This document shows, piece by piece, positions 18,747 to 27,933 of a DNA stretch of 64,000 bases (its first letter is position 1; each line of letters opens with the position of its first letter). The DNA lies in the NCBI GenBank assembly GCA_910585345.1, contig CAJUDS010000002.1:62001-126000 (forward strand). The letters are read 5' to 3'. Source of the stretch: an uncultured Lachnospiraceae bacterium. Its GTDB lineage: Bacteria > Bacillota > Clostridia > Lachnospirales > Lachnospiraceae. Position numbers and translations under genes: made by a program. The notes below the pieces were generated by a model. The model worked only from the letters and a program-made list of their open reading frames with translations. It was not told the DNA's origin and searched no databases.

Positions 18747-19961
18747 CTATTCTCCATCGCGGCGCCCGGCAGCCCTTTCTGCCGCAATACGGTAAAACCG
18801 CTCCATATCCGCCGCGTTTTTCTTCACATCATATCCTGCCCCGGCGACCGCATCCGCGTATTTCCCACGCACGCGCCGTTTCTGCGCCGTGCCCGCCTGG
18901 TCGGCCATGCAAAGCGCCTCCTGCGCCCAGCGCTGCGGCGATTCCGAAAGCGGCATTTCTTTAACCAAATCAGTCAGTATCACTTCTTTTGTAATCCTGT
19001 CAGACATCAGCACCGGCAGACCCGCAGCCTGCGCCTCTATCAGCGTCACCGGCAAACCCTCAAACAGAGACGGAAACAGCATTCCATCAGCCGCCTGCAT
19101 CAGCAAAGGCACATCATCCCGCACTCCCAAAAAGCGGACGCAGTCGCCCAGCCCGTATCTGCCCGCCGTTTCCTTTATTTTCTCTTCCAGCGGTCCCGCG
19201 CCGCACAGCAACAATACCGCATTCTTTCGCTTCTCCACAACCGCCTTCATTACCCGGAGCAGAAACAGGTGGTTTTTCTGTTCTTCCAGCCTGCCAATAT
19301 GCAGAAACACGGTAACATCCTGCGCATCCTGCGCCGCTTCCCCGCCCGCGGCAGTACCCGGCACGGTTTCCACAGCACGCAGCAGTTCTCCCCGCTTATC
19401 TTTCCGGACCAGCTCGTCAAACCGAAAACGCTCCGGGCTGATTCCATTGGCAAGCAGGCGGAAATTCTCTTTCCGGCACGCACGTTTCCCATATAGCCAG
19501 ATGCCGGCTGACACAGAACAGGCAAACAAATAGTCCGCCTCATACCGCAGGGGATATTGCAGCATATTTTTAACGACTGCGGATATCCCCCTTCCCGAAG
19601 AGGTATTATGACTGTGCACAATCGTAACCAGTCCCGCCTTTTTCGCCTCATACAAATACAGAGAAGCGGTACTGCGCATATGTCCATGAATGATACGGTA
19701 CTGCGGATGCTCCCGGAAAAATACCCGCCAGCTCCTGCAGTAGCTGCAGACCGTAGACGCCTGAAAACGCTCCATGGCATAAATTTTTCCGCCAAGCGCC
19801 TTTATCTCCTCCGTATAATCGCACATATCTTCCGTATGAATGACAAAGTCAAACTGCATCTTCGTTCTGTCGATACAACGGTAAAGATTCATCACCATTG
19901 TCTCCGCTCCGCCCCGGTCAAGCCGTCCCAATACCTGCAACACACGAATCGGTTCTTCCAT
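18747..19961 (-). CDS. GT4 glycosyltransferase (EpsF/capsular type)
   Basis: A 404-residue cytoplasmic GT-B enzyme. The N-terminal domain opens with VLQVLGRLDRGGAETMVMNLYR, typical of family GT4 capsule/EPS transferases. The C-terminal nucleotide-sugar site has FLHIGRLEEQKN and EGLPVTLIEAQAAGLPV (the EX7E motif). Such enzymes add a sugar to a lipid-linked oligosaccharide. It lies between the SGNH-like gene (seven bases upstream) and a CotH gene. A run of Ala/Gly-rich residues near 225 looks like an interdomain insertion. Donor and acceptor are unknown. Confidence 0.9.
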   Translation of the reverse strand: MEEPIRVLQVLGRLDRGGAETMVMNLYRCIDRTKMQFDFVIHTEDMCDYTEEIKALGGKIYAMERFQASTVCSYCRSWRVFFREHPQYRIIHGHMRSTASLYLYEAKKAGLVTIVHSHNTSSGRGISAVVKNMLQYPLRYEADYLFACSVSAGIWLYGKRACRKENFRLLANGISPERFRFDELVRKDKRGELLRAVETVPGTAAGGEAAQDAQDVTVFLHIGRLEEQKNHLFLLRVMKAVVEKRKNAVLLLCGAGPLEEKIKETAGRYGLGDCVRFLGVRDDVPLLMQAADGMLFPSLFEGLPVTLIEAQAAGLPVLMSDRITKEVILTDLVKEMPLSESPQRWAQEALCMADQAGTAQKRRVRGKYADAVAGAGYDVKKNAADMERFYRIAAERAAGRRDGE

Positions 19962-19968
19962 ACCTGTC

Positions 19969-21405
19969 TCACTCCATCTTTGGCCTTACACAGTGGGCCG
20001 GATCACCCGCGTCAAACCCCGCCACGTCCACAAACTTTCCCCAGGCATTGTCATAAACAAAAATCGTCAGTCCATTGTCCACAAGCTGGTAAATTTCTCT
20101 GTTATACGTAATGCTGTAGCCTGTCAGCTCTATCGTATCAAATCCCTCTTCCCACTGCCATGCGCCGCCTGCTGTACCCACCAGACCACTGATGCACTCT
20201 CCGTCTCTGACCGCAAAGGAACCGCCGGATAATAATTGTTCCCCGTCCAGACCAAAAGCCTGTGCCAGTCCCCTGAGAAACTCTTCCATACCCGATACAT
20301 CGCCCGTCACCGAAAAGGCCACCGTATGATTTTCATAAGGCAGACAGCTCATATAGTCCGGCAGCCCCGCTATCGTACCAAGCCGTTCGTTTTTTCTGTC
20401 ATGATTTCTATGCTGCAGCGCAATATCCCAGGAATTTTCGCTGTCCAAAGTACGATAGTCCGTCAGTGCGTAGTGCGTGCACAAATACGATCCGAGATAA
20501 TCCGATGCTTTCGCGGAGCCAAACCGGTTCAGATGCGTATTGTCACGGAAATCTGACGCCGCATCGATCCCCAGTTCATCCATCAGAGCAAAGAAATCGA
20601 TAAACGGAATCCCCTCTTCCTGCGCCAGCCGGGCTACCGCTTTCGTCTCGCCGATATTCCAGCCCACATTCGGCGCCTTGATGAGCAGCAGCTCCGCCCC
20701 GTTCTCCCGGCACAGTTCCTGCATCCTGTCCAGTATATCTATATTATGGTCCGGAACGACAGCCTCCTGTTCCTCATAATAAGAAGAAAAATCCAACGGG
20801 CTGTCCGCTATTTTAGCCGGCGTATACGCCCCTTTGGAATAGTTTACAGAAGAATCCGTAAAATCCTCTCTTGTCAATTCCTGCCATCTGTCTTTATACT
20901 GTGCCATAGGAATCAGGTACGAAAGAAAGCTGCCCTTATCCCCCCGGAACATTTCATACAGGCTTTTGGCCTTTGTGAGTGAAAAAGGCATGTCTGTAAT
21001 TCCATAATTCAGATTTTCCGCTTTGTCAGGGTCCAGCTCCTTCGTCAGTAAGGTCGTTTCCAATACCACCACCTTTGGCTTCTGATACCGAAAAGCCTCT
21101 TCCATAAACAGGCAGCTCAAATCCCACGCCTGCGACGAACTGCAGAAATCGTACGACGCAATTCCGTATTCCTCATATAAAACCAACGGATCCGCCGTAC
21201 AGAACATTGTGCTCGGTCCGATGAACAGCACTTCGATAGAATTTTCCTTTTCCTCATAAAAACCCTTTACGTTGTCCGTTCCGCGGTGTCCCATATTTAA
21301 TTTTAATATTTCCTGCGCCTTCACAAAAAGTATGCTTAAGACCGTCAGGAAAACCGCTGTCTTTACCAGCGCCTTTCCCCAGGTTTTTACACTGCCAGTC
21401 TCCAT
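19969..21405 (-). CDS. SGNH-like membrane-anchored protein, partner of MBOAT 2
   Basis: A 478-residue protein with one N-terminal helix (about 15-33). It has a GDS-like block EVLFIGPSTMF with Ser near residue 65 and a late catalytic block DNTHLNRFG, and is then followed by an extra C-terminal domain of about 170 residues. The Ser plus Asp/His arrangement is that of SGNH esterases and acyltransferases. Two ATGs stand together at 21405-21408; the second is better spaced from GGAGG. The MBOAT gene 49 bases upstream points to a shared job in O-acylating an exported polymer. The C-terminal domain is not recognised and may bind the acceptor. Confidence 0.82.
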   Translation of the reverse strand: METGSVKTWGKALVKTAVFLTVLSILFVKAQEILKLNMGHRGTDNVKGFYEEKENSIEVLFIGPSTMFCTADPLVLYEEYGIASYDFCSSSQAWDLSCLFMEEAFRYQKPKVVVLETTLLTKELDPDKAENLNYGITDMPFSLTKAKSLYEMFRGDKGSFLSYLIPMAQYKDRWQELTREDFTDSSVNYSKGAYTPAKIADSPLDFSSYYEEQEAVVPDHNIDILDRMQELCRENGAELLLIKAPNVGWNIGETKAVARLAQEEGIPFIDFFALMDELGIDAASDFRDNTHLNRFGSAKASDYLGSYLCTHYALTDYRTLDSENSWDIALQHRNHDRKNERLGTIAGLPDYMSCLPYENHTVAFSVTGDVSGMEEFLRGLAQAFGLDGEQLLSGGSFAVRDGECISGLVGTAGGAWQWEEGFDTIELTGYSITYNREIYQLVDNGLTIFVYDNAWGKFVDVAGFDAGDPAHCVRPKME

Positions 21406-21457
21406 CATTTCCTCCGGATGTTATCATTCTCCTGCCCTTTTACCTGCATCATACAGC

Positions 21458-22918
21458 CTAAAAGCCAAAGTACACAAAATTGCCCGCATCATAAGACGGC
21501 CCATAGGCGCCCAGTATCACGGTAGATAATAGTAATACGATCCACACACTCCACCGAAACCAAATACATTGCCGGGACAACCATGTGTCGATCCGTTCAT
21601 TCTGCTTATATTTCATCCAGTCCGCCAGAAAAAACAGCACAAGACCTGCCGCAACCACATGAAAAGATTTCTCATTCAGCCCCAGCGTATAGATCGTGCC
21701 GTCAAACAAAGCCCATGGATTCCATCTGGTAAACATTCGTCCCAGATAGCGGAAAGCATCCGGCGCTGTGGGACTGTTAAAAAATACAAGCCCCAGAAGC
21801 ACGAGAAACCATGTGCGCACATACTGCAGCAGACGATAACTGAAAGAATCTGTCTTCGTATGCAGCCTTTTGTTGATTTTGTCCGCCACAGGCGCAAACG
21901 CATCCTCCAATATCTGGTATACTCCCTGCAGGCCGCCCCAGAGCACATAATTCCAACTCGCGCCGTGCCACATGCCGCTGACAAAAAACGTGATCAGTAT
22001 ATTGACATATTTTCTGGCTCTTCCCTTTCTGTTGCCGCCAAGGGGAATGTAGATATATTCTTTCAGCCAGGCGCTCAGCGTCAAATGCCATCTCGACCAG
22101 TATTCTTTTACACTGCAGGCGAAATAGGGAGCGTTAAAATTTTCCTGCAGCCGAAAGCCCATAATCTTGGACACGCCCATCGCAATATTCATATAGCCCA
22201 GGAAATCGACATAGATTTGAATCAGAAAAAACAGGGCCCCCAGAAATAACTCCACAAAGCCATACAGCATATAATTGTCAAACACTTCCCGGATCAGCAA
22301 AGCCATCCGGTCTCCAATGACCAGCTTCTGAAAATACCCCCATGCAACCAGGCTGAAACCTTCGGTGATACGCCTGCCGTCAAACAGATTCCAGTTCCTG
22401 CAGTCTTTGATCTGCCCCATAAAATTCTGCGACCGCTCAATAGGTCCTGCTATCATTTTCGGAAAAAAAGAGAGAAACAACGCATACTCTATGATATTGC
22501 GCTCCGCGCGTATTTTCCCTTTATAGATATCCACCAGATAAGCGACGATCTGCAGTGTGAAATAGGAAATACCAAGCGGCAGGGCAAAAGAAAACGGCAG
22601 AGGAAAATATTTATTATATTTGAAGAAGACCAGTATGAATAAAACAATCCCAATTCCTGACCATAGGAGCAGTTTTTTCCGCCGCTCTGTCCCTTCCCCC
22701 GCAGCGGCCGTCTTCTGCAGCCCCTCCAGCCCCAGACCTGTAAAATAGGACAGGAGCGCTGCGAATAAAAGCACAAAAACATATCTGGGCTGAAAACTCA
22801 TATAAAAGATGAGACTGGCAGCCAGCGCCCACACCGTCCGCAGTCTGCGCGGCATAAGAAAATACAACAAGAGCACAACCGGCAGAAATATGAAAAAGGT
22901 ATATGAAGTAAACGACAT
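21458..22918 (-). CDS. MBOAT family O-acyltransferase, second copy
   Basis: A 486-residue polytopic membrane protein with the MBOAT landmarks FFPKMIAGPIE (151-161), YWSRWHLTL (near 273-281), YIPLGGNRKG (near 290-299) and SGMWHGA with the catalytic His at 318. The start directly follows the stop of the GT39-like gene by one base. Together with the SGNH-like protein downstream it should O-acylate a surface polymer. It is clearly diverged from the MBOAT at 6641, so the two pairs probably act on different sites rather than being a recent duplication. Confidence 0.94.
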   Translation of the reverse strand: MSFTSYTFFIFLPVVLLLYFLMPRRLRTVWALAASLIFYMSFQPRYVFVLLFAALLSYFTGLGLEGLQKTAAAGEGTERRKKLLLWSGIGIVLFILVFFKYNKYFPLPFSFALPLGISYFTLQIVAYLVDIYKGKIRAERNIIEYALFLSFFPKMIAGPIERSQNFMGQIKDCRNWNLFDGRRITEGFSLVAWGYFQKLVIGDRMALLIREVFDNYMLYGFVELFLGALFFLIQIYVDFLGYMNIAMGVSKIMGFRLQENFNAPYFACSVKEYWSRWHLTLSAWLKEYIYIPLGGNRKGRARKYVNILITFFVSGMWHGASWNYVLWGGLQGVYQILEDAFAPVADKINKRLHTKTDSFSYRLLQYVRTWFLVLLGLVFFNSPTAPDAFRYLGRMFTRWNPWALFDGTIYTLGLNEKSFHVVAAGLVLFFLADWMKYKQNERIDTWLSRQCIWFRWSVWIVLLLSTVILGAYGPSYDAGNFVYFGF

Positions 22919-22919
22919 C

Positions 22920-24791
22920 CTATTCTCCTTTTGTAATCGTTATAGCGGGGAAACCCAGATCGTCATACCAGTACTTTTCGCCGTTTCGCAGCTGCAGGGA
23001 AACGGCGGTGCTGCCCTGCCAGTCGAACTGCAGCGGCATATCGTAATAAGCCCCCGGTTCCAGATTACGCCACAAATTCGTCCCAATCTCTTCCCTGTCA
23101 CGGCAGCCAAGCGTTACATCGTCAAACGTCGTATTGATAAAACTGTCACCGGTATTTTTCACCCGAATGGTGACATAGCAGGTATCCCCTTCCTCCTCCT
23201 GTGAAATCAGCTCATATTCCACAGCCAGCTTACTGTCCGCTTCTTCCTTTGCAAAATAATATAACGGCGTATCATATTGATTCTGCAGCACCTCAAGACT
23301 GCCCCGCATGGACAGCTCCTGCAGCAACGGAGAAAAACGCTCCTCTGTAGTATGAGACGCAATGAGATAACATCTGCCCGCCGCCTCGATACGCGCCGCG
23401 TCGCTTTCCAAAGCCTCGCTGTCATTGGCCGTTCCCGCAGACCAGATCACATTGTCCTCTCCGGCGGCGCCAAAACAGTCCGTATCATACCCGATCTTGT
23501 ATTTTACAGCCGGAATACTGTGATGGTACACATATACGCTTTCTCCCGGCTCTATGCGCTCCTGCACATAAGCAATGGGAAAATTGACCTCTTCTCCGGC
23601 CATATAAACAGTTTCACCGTGACGGTACACCAATATGCCGTTACTCGTCAAAATCAGTACAAACATCAGCATCACAGCCGCCACCTCGCCGGAAGTAACC
23701 GGACGCCGACCGCTCCCGCCACCTGTCTCCGTGACCGCGGCGGTACAGAACATCCTGTCCGCCGCCATAAAAACCAGCATGGCAAACAGTGGATAGGCAA
23801 AGCACCACATCCTGTCCGCCACCGGAAACATGTTCAGCCAGGACGCAAAAAGACAGAGAAAAAATCCCAAAGCCGTAACAATTACATAACGGTTTCTCTC
23901 ACGAAATATACCGAACACAAGCGCCGCCAGAACAAGCCCCATCACAAACATGCGTCCTTCCCGGAAAACAATAAAAATATCATAGGCAAGCGCCTGAGCC
24001 TCTTTCAAATCCGCTATGCTGCGGGGCACCAGCGGGAAAACAGCCCCCTCCCAATAACGCTGCATTTCTTCACTGCCTGCAACGCCGCGCAGCCAGTACA
24101 GATAATACACCGCAAAGCTGGCAAGCACACCGACGCCCGTCAAAATGCTGCGCCGCACCGCTGTCTTGTCTTTTGTCCATACCCCGGCAATAAATTCCCA
24201 GGCAAGCACGCCGCCAATCATAAAGCAGGCCGGATTTGCGCCCCACAAAAAAACCATATAAAGAATCGACAGCCGCCAAAAGGACAGTTTTTCTTCTTTA
24301 TACAAATAATACGCCACCAGTACAAGCAGCGCCCAGATGCATTCCCACATATACTGTTTAAACATATTGGAATACAACAGCATAAAGTTCATATTCGCCA
24401 GAAAGGCGCTGCACAGCAGCGCATACCGTATCTGAAACAGCCGCTTTGCCGCATACCATACAAGCCCCAGCGTCACTATATAAGAAAAGACAGAGACACT
24501 CCGCAGCACAAATTCACTGTTGCCAAACACCAGTGAAATCACTTTGGCAAAATACAGATACAACACAGGAGCGCTCTGCAGCCATTCAAACGGCGCAGCC
24601 GTCAGCTTCCAGAGTGGACGTTCGCTGAAAGAATAGGCCAGCATAGCTTCGTCCACCCAGAACGATCTGCCAACACAGTTCATAGAAATGCTGACGCCAA
24701 TTCCCAGCACAACCATAAATAGCCCTAAAATGTCCGCCGCCTTTTTCAGACTGTTTTCCTTTTTCCATTCTCCCAAAATATATCTCACCAA
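22920..24791 (-). CDS. GT39/ArnT-like membrane glycosyltransferase
   Basis: A 623-residue protein with about eleven helices and an outer C-terminal domain of about 200 residues. The first outer loop has FWVDEAMLAYSF; the Asp-Glu pair is the catalytic signature of PMT/ArnT-type GT-C enzymes using polyprenyl-phosphate sugars. No ATG fits: the frame opens with TTG at 24791 and GTG at 24788, behind AGGAAA, so it uses a non-ATG start. It is the first gene of the minus-strand run down to 13335, served by the promoter at 24897-24925. A C-terminal beta-rich part (VSLQLRNG) may bind the acceptor. Confidence 0.88.
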   Translation of the reverse strand: MVRYILGEWKKENSLKKAADILGLFMVVLGIGVSISMNCVGRSFWVDEAMLAYSFSERPLWKLTAAPFEWLQSAPVLYLYFAKVISLVFGNSEFVLRSVSVFSYIVTLGLVWYAAKRLFQIRYALLCSAFLANMNFMLLYSNMFKQYMWECIWALLVLVAYYLYKEEKLSFWRLSILYMVFLWGANPACFMIGGVLAWEFIAGVWTKDKTAVRRSILTGVGVLASFAVYYLYWLRGVAGSEEMQRYWEGAVFPLVPRSIADLKEAQALAYDIFIVFREGRMFVMGLVLAALVFGIFRERNRYVIVTALGFFLCLFASWLNMFPVADRMWCFAYPLFAMLVFMAADRMFCTAAVTETGGGSGRRPVTSGEVAAVMLMFVLILTSNGILVYRHGETVYMAGEEVNFPIAYVQERIEPGESVYVYHHSIPAVKYKIGYDTDCFGAAGEDNVIWSAGTANDSEALESDAARIEAAGRCYLIASHTTEERFSPLLQELSMRGSLEVLQNQYDTPLYYFAKEEADSKLAVEYELISQEEEGDTCYVTIRVKNTGDSFINTTFDDVTLGCRDREEIGTNLWRNLEPGAYYDMPLQFDWQGSTAVSLQLRNGEKYWYDDLGFPAITITKGE

Positions 24792-24896
24792 TTTCCTGCC
24801 TCTTCATTCCTGTTTTTTAACGGCATGCTTTCACTGCATATCCGTTTTCCCTTTTCCCTATCCCGGACAAAAATTTTGTTATTTTTTTATTTTTTT

Positions 24897-24925
24897 AGTA
24901 TAGCAAATCCAAGAAATCATGTAAA
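24897..24925 (-). promoter_or_regulatory. Promoter for the minus-strand run 24791-13335
   Basis: On the minus strand TTTACA (24920-24925) is separated by exactly 17 bases from TATACT (24897-24902), with TGC just before it as an extended -10. The sequence downstream is A/T-rich. The same TTGCTATACT core recurs in front of the three-paralog operon at 35953. Confidence 0.7.
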
Positions 24926-24948
24926 GCAGATGAAAATACTATTTGTTT

Positions 24949-24958
24949 ATGATATAAT
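24949..24958 (+). promoter_or_regulatory. Extended -10 promoter for the plus-strand run 25141-29641
   Basis: TATAAT at 24953-24958 is preceded by TGA, giving an extended -10. No good -35 is visible 17 bases upstream. It would make a leader of about 175 bases before the GT4 start at 25141. The core TATGATATAATA is the same as in the 9229-9259 promoter. Confidence 0.5.
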
Positions 24959-24964
24959 ATCTGC

Positions 24965-25140
24965 GCGGGCAGCACGCAGCGCCAACATGCGAAATGAAAG
25001 CTGCGCCGCCGCTATGGCACGGCATCCGTTATTGTGTTGCCGGATGCGTCCGCAGGTTTGAATTCTGTTTATGTACATAGAATGATAACATTTCGGTAAT
25101 TTTATTACTGGAAAATGAAAATACGGGAAGGTTTGCACCT
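24965..25140 (+). other. Non-coding GC-rich leader with nested inverted repeats
   Basis: The 349-base gap 24792-25140 contains no gene I can support: its left half carries the two divergent promoters and long T runs, and its right half this leader. About 90 bases are GC-rich in otherwise AT-rich surroundings. Inverted repeats are CTGCG/CGCAG (24961-24979), GCCG/CGGC (25008-25023), and a perfect GCATCCG/CGGATGC pair (25022-25028 with 25041-25047). The second and third overlap and so exclude each other. No T run follows, so this is not a simple terminator; a regulatory RNA leader is possible. Confidence 0.4.
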
Positions 25141-26280
25141 ATGAAGATCTGTTTTGTACTTCCCCACTTCTACCCCTATGTAGGAGGCGGAGAACGAATC
25201 TTTTATGATATGGTAAAGGGTCTTTTGAAGAAAGGACATGAGATACGGGTGCTGGCAAGAAATGTCGGCAGTGAATATCTGGGACACAAAACCGTGGAAG
25301 GGATGGAAGTCTGGTATTTCCCCTGGAAGTCCATGTTCGGACACCCACTGGTGCCTGCCCGGGATATCGAAGAGCACATCGCATGGTGCGACGTTGTACA
25401 CGCCTCTATCTTTACCCCCGCCTTTCCTTCCAGCCGGCTGGCACACAAATACCGTAAGCCTTCTGTCCTGACTGTCCACGAGGTACGCGGCCCAAAATGG
25501 TTCTGGGTGGAAGATTTTATCCACGCCAGCGGCTTCTATCTGTATGAACAGTTTGTATGCAGACAGCCTTTCGATGTGTACCATGCGGTCTCCCAGGCAA
25601 CCAAGCGGGATATTCTGCAGTACTGCGGCAAAAGCAAGCATGTCGTATGCGTTTACAACGCCGTCAATGAGATGGATACCTCTATTGCCGAGACATCCTC
25701 CCTCAACCTGCGGGAATACTTCGGCCTCGGTGAAAAAGAGCGTATATTCCTTTATTATGGCAGGCCCGGGCAGACAAAGGGCATCTATGTATACCAAGAA
25801 GCGATCCGTGCGCTGCAGACCAGGGGCGTTGATCTGTCAGACATTCGGTTCTGCTTTATCCTCGGAGCAGAACCGGTAAAGCTGCGCCGTAAATTCATTG
25901 ATTCCATCCGCAGATACGGCCTTGATGACAAAGTCCTTATCCGCGATTCCCTACAGAGGGAAGACCTGTGCCGCTGTATCCTGCAGGCGGATTATGTGGT
26001 CGTCCCTTCCGTCACGGAAGGCTTCGGCCTCAGCGCTCTGGAAGCATGCCAGATGGGCAAAAAGATCATTTCCAGCACCGGAGGCGCCCTGACGGAAGTC
26101 GTATATGGAGACTGTCTCTTTTTTGAAAACCGCAGCAGCCAGGCGTTGGCGGACCGCCTGCAGAGCGTGATTGAAAAAGGCGACAATGCGTTCGAGCATG
26201 TACCGCCCCGCTCCTTCCCCTATGAGGACATGGTGGACGGTATTGAACAAATCTACAAAGACTTATTGAAAATACAATGA
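25141..26280 (+). CDS. GT4 glycosyltransferase
   Basis: A 379-residue GT-B enzyme. The N-terminal FVLPHFYPYVGGGERIFYDM is the usual acceptor-side loop of family GT4. The C-terminal domain has FLYYGRPGQTKG, VVPSVTEGFGLSALEACQMG (the EX7E motif) and a STGGALTEVV end loop. It would transfer a sugar from a nucleotide donor in the cytoplasm. It is the first gene after the leader at 24965-25140, with GGAAGG nine bases before the ATG. The next gene overlaps its stop in an ATGA arrangement, so the two are coupled. Confidence 0.9.
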   Translation: MKICFVLPHFYPYVGGGERIFYDMVKGLLKKGHEIRVLARNVGSEYLGHKTVEGMEVWYFPWKSMFGHPLVPARDIEEHIAWCDVVHASIFTPAFPSSRLAHKYRKPSVLTVHEVRGPKWFWVEDFIHASGFYLYEQFVCRQPFDVYHAVSQATKRDILQYCGKSKHVVCVYNAVNEMDTSIAETSSLNLREYFGLGEKERIFLYYGRPGQTKGIYVYQEAIRALQTRGVDLSDIRFCFILGAEPVKLRRKFIDSIRRYGLDDKVLIRDSLQREDLCRCILQADYVVVPSVTEGFGLSALEACQMGKKIISSTGGALTEVVYGDCLFFENRSSQALADRLQSVIEKGDNAFEHVPPRSFPYEDMVDGIEQIYKDLLKIQ

Positions 26281-27245
26281 ACAGACAAACCGATCTTACC
26301 ATGAAAAAAGCAAATATTATCATCTCCACCTACAATGGAGCGCGTTACCTTCCTGCGCTGCTGGACAGTCTCTGTGCGCAGACCTATCCTTCTATTGATT
26401 TCTATGTGCGGGATGACGGTTCCAAAGACAACACGATAGACATTCTCCGGGAATATCAGGCAAAGTTTACAGGTGAAAGACGTTTTCTTCTCGTAAATGA
26501 AGCCGACGGCGACTGGACGAACAAAGGCGCCCACGAGAGCTACCGGTCCGTGTTCCGCAGACTCGAACCAGCTTTCTGCTACATGATCTGCGATCAGGAC
26601 GATGTATGGGAGCCGCGGAAGGTGCAGCGGGCCGTCGAAGCCATCAGCCGTTATCCTGCCAACACGCCCGTGCTCTATGTGCACAATTATTTTCTCTGCG
26701 ATGGGCAGCTGCATGTCAAATCCAAACTCCCGGACAGACACAGCATTACCCCCTCAGAGATGACTGCTGTCAGCCTTTCCAAAGTCATTATGACAGGTAC
26801 CTGGGCAGGCGTAGGCATGTCGCAGGTATTTAACCATACATTAAAGCAGCTCGCCTATGACCGGGGAGACATTACGCCTTCCGTAGCCACGGACTGTTTT
26901 GTGGCGTGGGTAGCCGCCGGGTTCAACGGCGCGCTTATTTACGACAATGAACCCCTTGCCTGGTACAGGCGGCATGAAGGCACATACAGCAGCGGCGATG
27001 CAACCGGGCTGGCACGGTATCGTGACTGGCTGAAGCATATGGACCGTCACTGCAAAAACATCACCAACGGCATTCATGATTATCATATCCTCTACGGCTC
27101 TGACCTTTCTGCCGATCGAAAGGCCTTTTTGGAACTTTTTGACAGCGGCAGGCGGCTTGGAAAATTTTTCTATCCCCGTCGGCTCCGTGACAGCCTGGCG
27201 GAAGAGATTGCCTTCCGCCTTTTGATTCTGGCCGGAAAGATTTAA
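26277..27245 (+). CDS. GT2 glycosyltransferase, rhamnosyltransferase-like
   Basis: A 322-residue GT-A enzyme. NIIISTYNGARYLPALLDSL, VRDDGSKDNT and the metal-binding CDQDDVWEPRKV follow the order of the RfbF/WbbL-like group of family GT2, often rhamnosyltransferases. The later WAGVGMSQVFN and YRRHEGTYSSGD fit the acceptor side. The ATG overlaps the GT4 stop. A second ATG at 26301 sits closer to the conserved start of the fold, but it lacks a ribosome site. Sugar specificity cannot be assigned. Confidence 0.88.
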   Translation: MNRQTDLTMKKANIIISTYNGARYLPALLDSLCAQTYPSIDFYVRDDGSKDNTIDILREYQAKFTGERRFLLVNEADGDWTNKGAHESYRSVFRRLEPAFCYMICDQDDVWEPRKVQRAVEAISRYPANTPVLYVHNYFLCDGQLHVKSKLPDRHSITPSEMTAVSLSKVIMTGTWAGVGMSQVFNHTLKQLAYDRGDITPSVATDCFVAWVAAGFNGALIYDNEPLAWYRRHEGTYSSGDATGLARYRDWLKHMDRHCKNITNGIHDYHILYGSDLSADRKAFLELFDSGRRLGKFFYPRRLRDSLAEEIAFRLLILAGKI

Positions 27246-27285
27246 TCTGCGCTTTGGAAAAGCGCTCTATACTACAGGAGATTTT

Positions 27286-27933
27286 ATGTTTAAAGAAGCA
27301 GTTGCCGGGATTTTTATCCTGGCTGTCTTTTATCTGGCTTACCGCCTTTTATGGAAAAAGAACAAAAAAGCGGCCGCCGTCATACTCACTCTCGTCCTTT
27401 TTCTGTCATGCGCCGCCAATATGATCTACAACGCGGCTGTCATGTTTCCTGATTTCTACATGGACATTGTAAACGGCCGTTTCCGCTATGGCACCTTCTC
27501 CGGAAACCTGTTCGCCTATTCCGATGCATTTATGTTTCAGGACGAAATCATTTTTCCGGTTCTGCGTGGGAGAACTGTTTATCTTGATGCGGACGCCGGT
27601 TTTTATGAAAAATTTATCTCCTTATACGCGGAAAACTATGAACGGCTGCCGGTTTCCGCGCAGCAAAAAAAGGCCGTCTGCGCACGCGGCGCCACGGATT
27701 TTGATTTTTCCCATGAGTTTTCCTGTATAGGGATTATGGATTACGTCACCGACGATATCCCGCAGGCGCTTGTGCCCGCCTTCGAAGAGGAAGCATATCC
27801 CATGCTCTATATCAATACTTCCTCTCTCGACGGCCAGCAACAGCTTGCCGCTGTCATGGATGCGGACTATAATCTTTATCTTATGTCCAAAGACTATTAT
27901 GAGGAAACAGCAGGAGGAATGCACAATGAATAA
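27286..27933 (+). CDS. Small membrane-anchored protein of unknown function
   Basis: I do not recognise this 215-residue product. It has two hydrophobic segments (about 5-22 and 30-48) and then an acidic soluble domain with VYLDADAGFYEKFISLY and MDADYNLYLMSK. AGGAG lies five bases before the ATG. Its end overlaps the start of the next gene by eight bases. Its layout resembles the detached outer domain of a GT-C enzyme, and the neighbour (27926-29641) lacks a large soluble C-terminus, so the two may form one complex. That is inference from arrangement only. Confidence 0.8.
   Translation: MFKEAVAGIFILAVFYLAYRLLWKKNKKAAAVILTLVLFLSCAANMIYNAAVMFPDFYMDIVNGRFRYGTFSGNLFAYSDAFMFQDEIIFPVLRGRTVYLDADAGFYEKFISLYAENYERLPVSAQQKKAVCARGATDFDFSHEFSCIGIMDYVTDDIPQALVPAFEEEAYPMLYINTSSLDGQQQLAAVMDADYNLYLMSKDYYEETAGGMHNE

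Noticed and set aside
24987..25061. Short open frame of 24 codons in the leader, as a leader peptide
   Set aside because: No ribosome binding site before its ATG and no amino-acid bias that would suggest attenuation.
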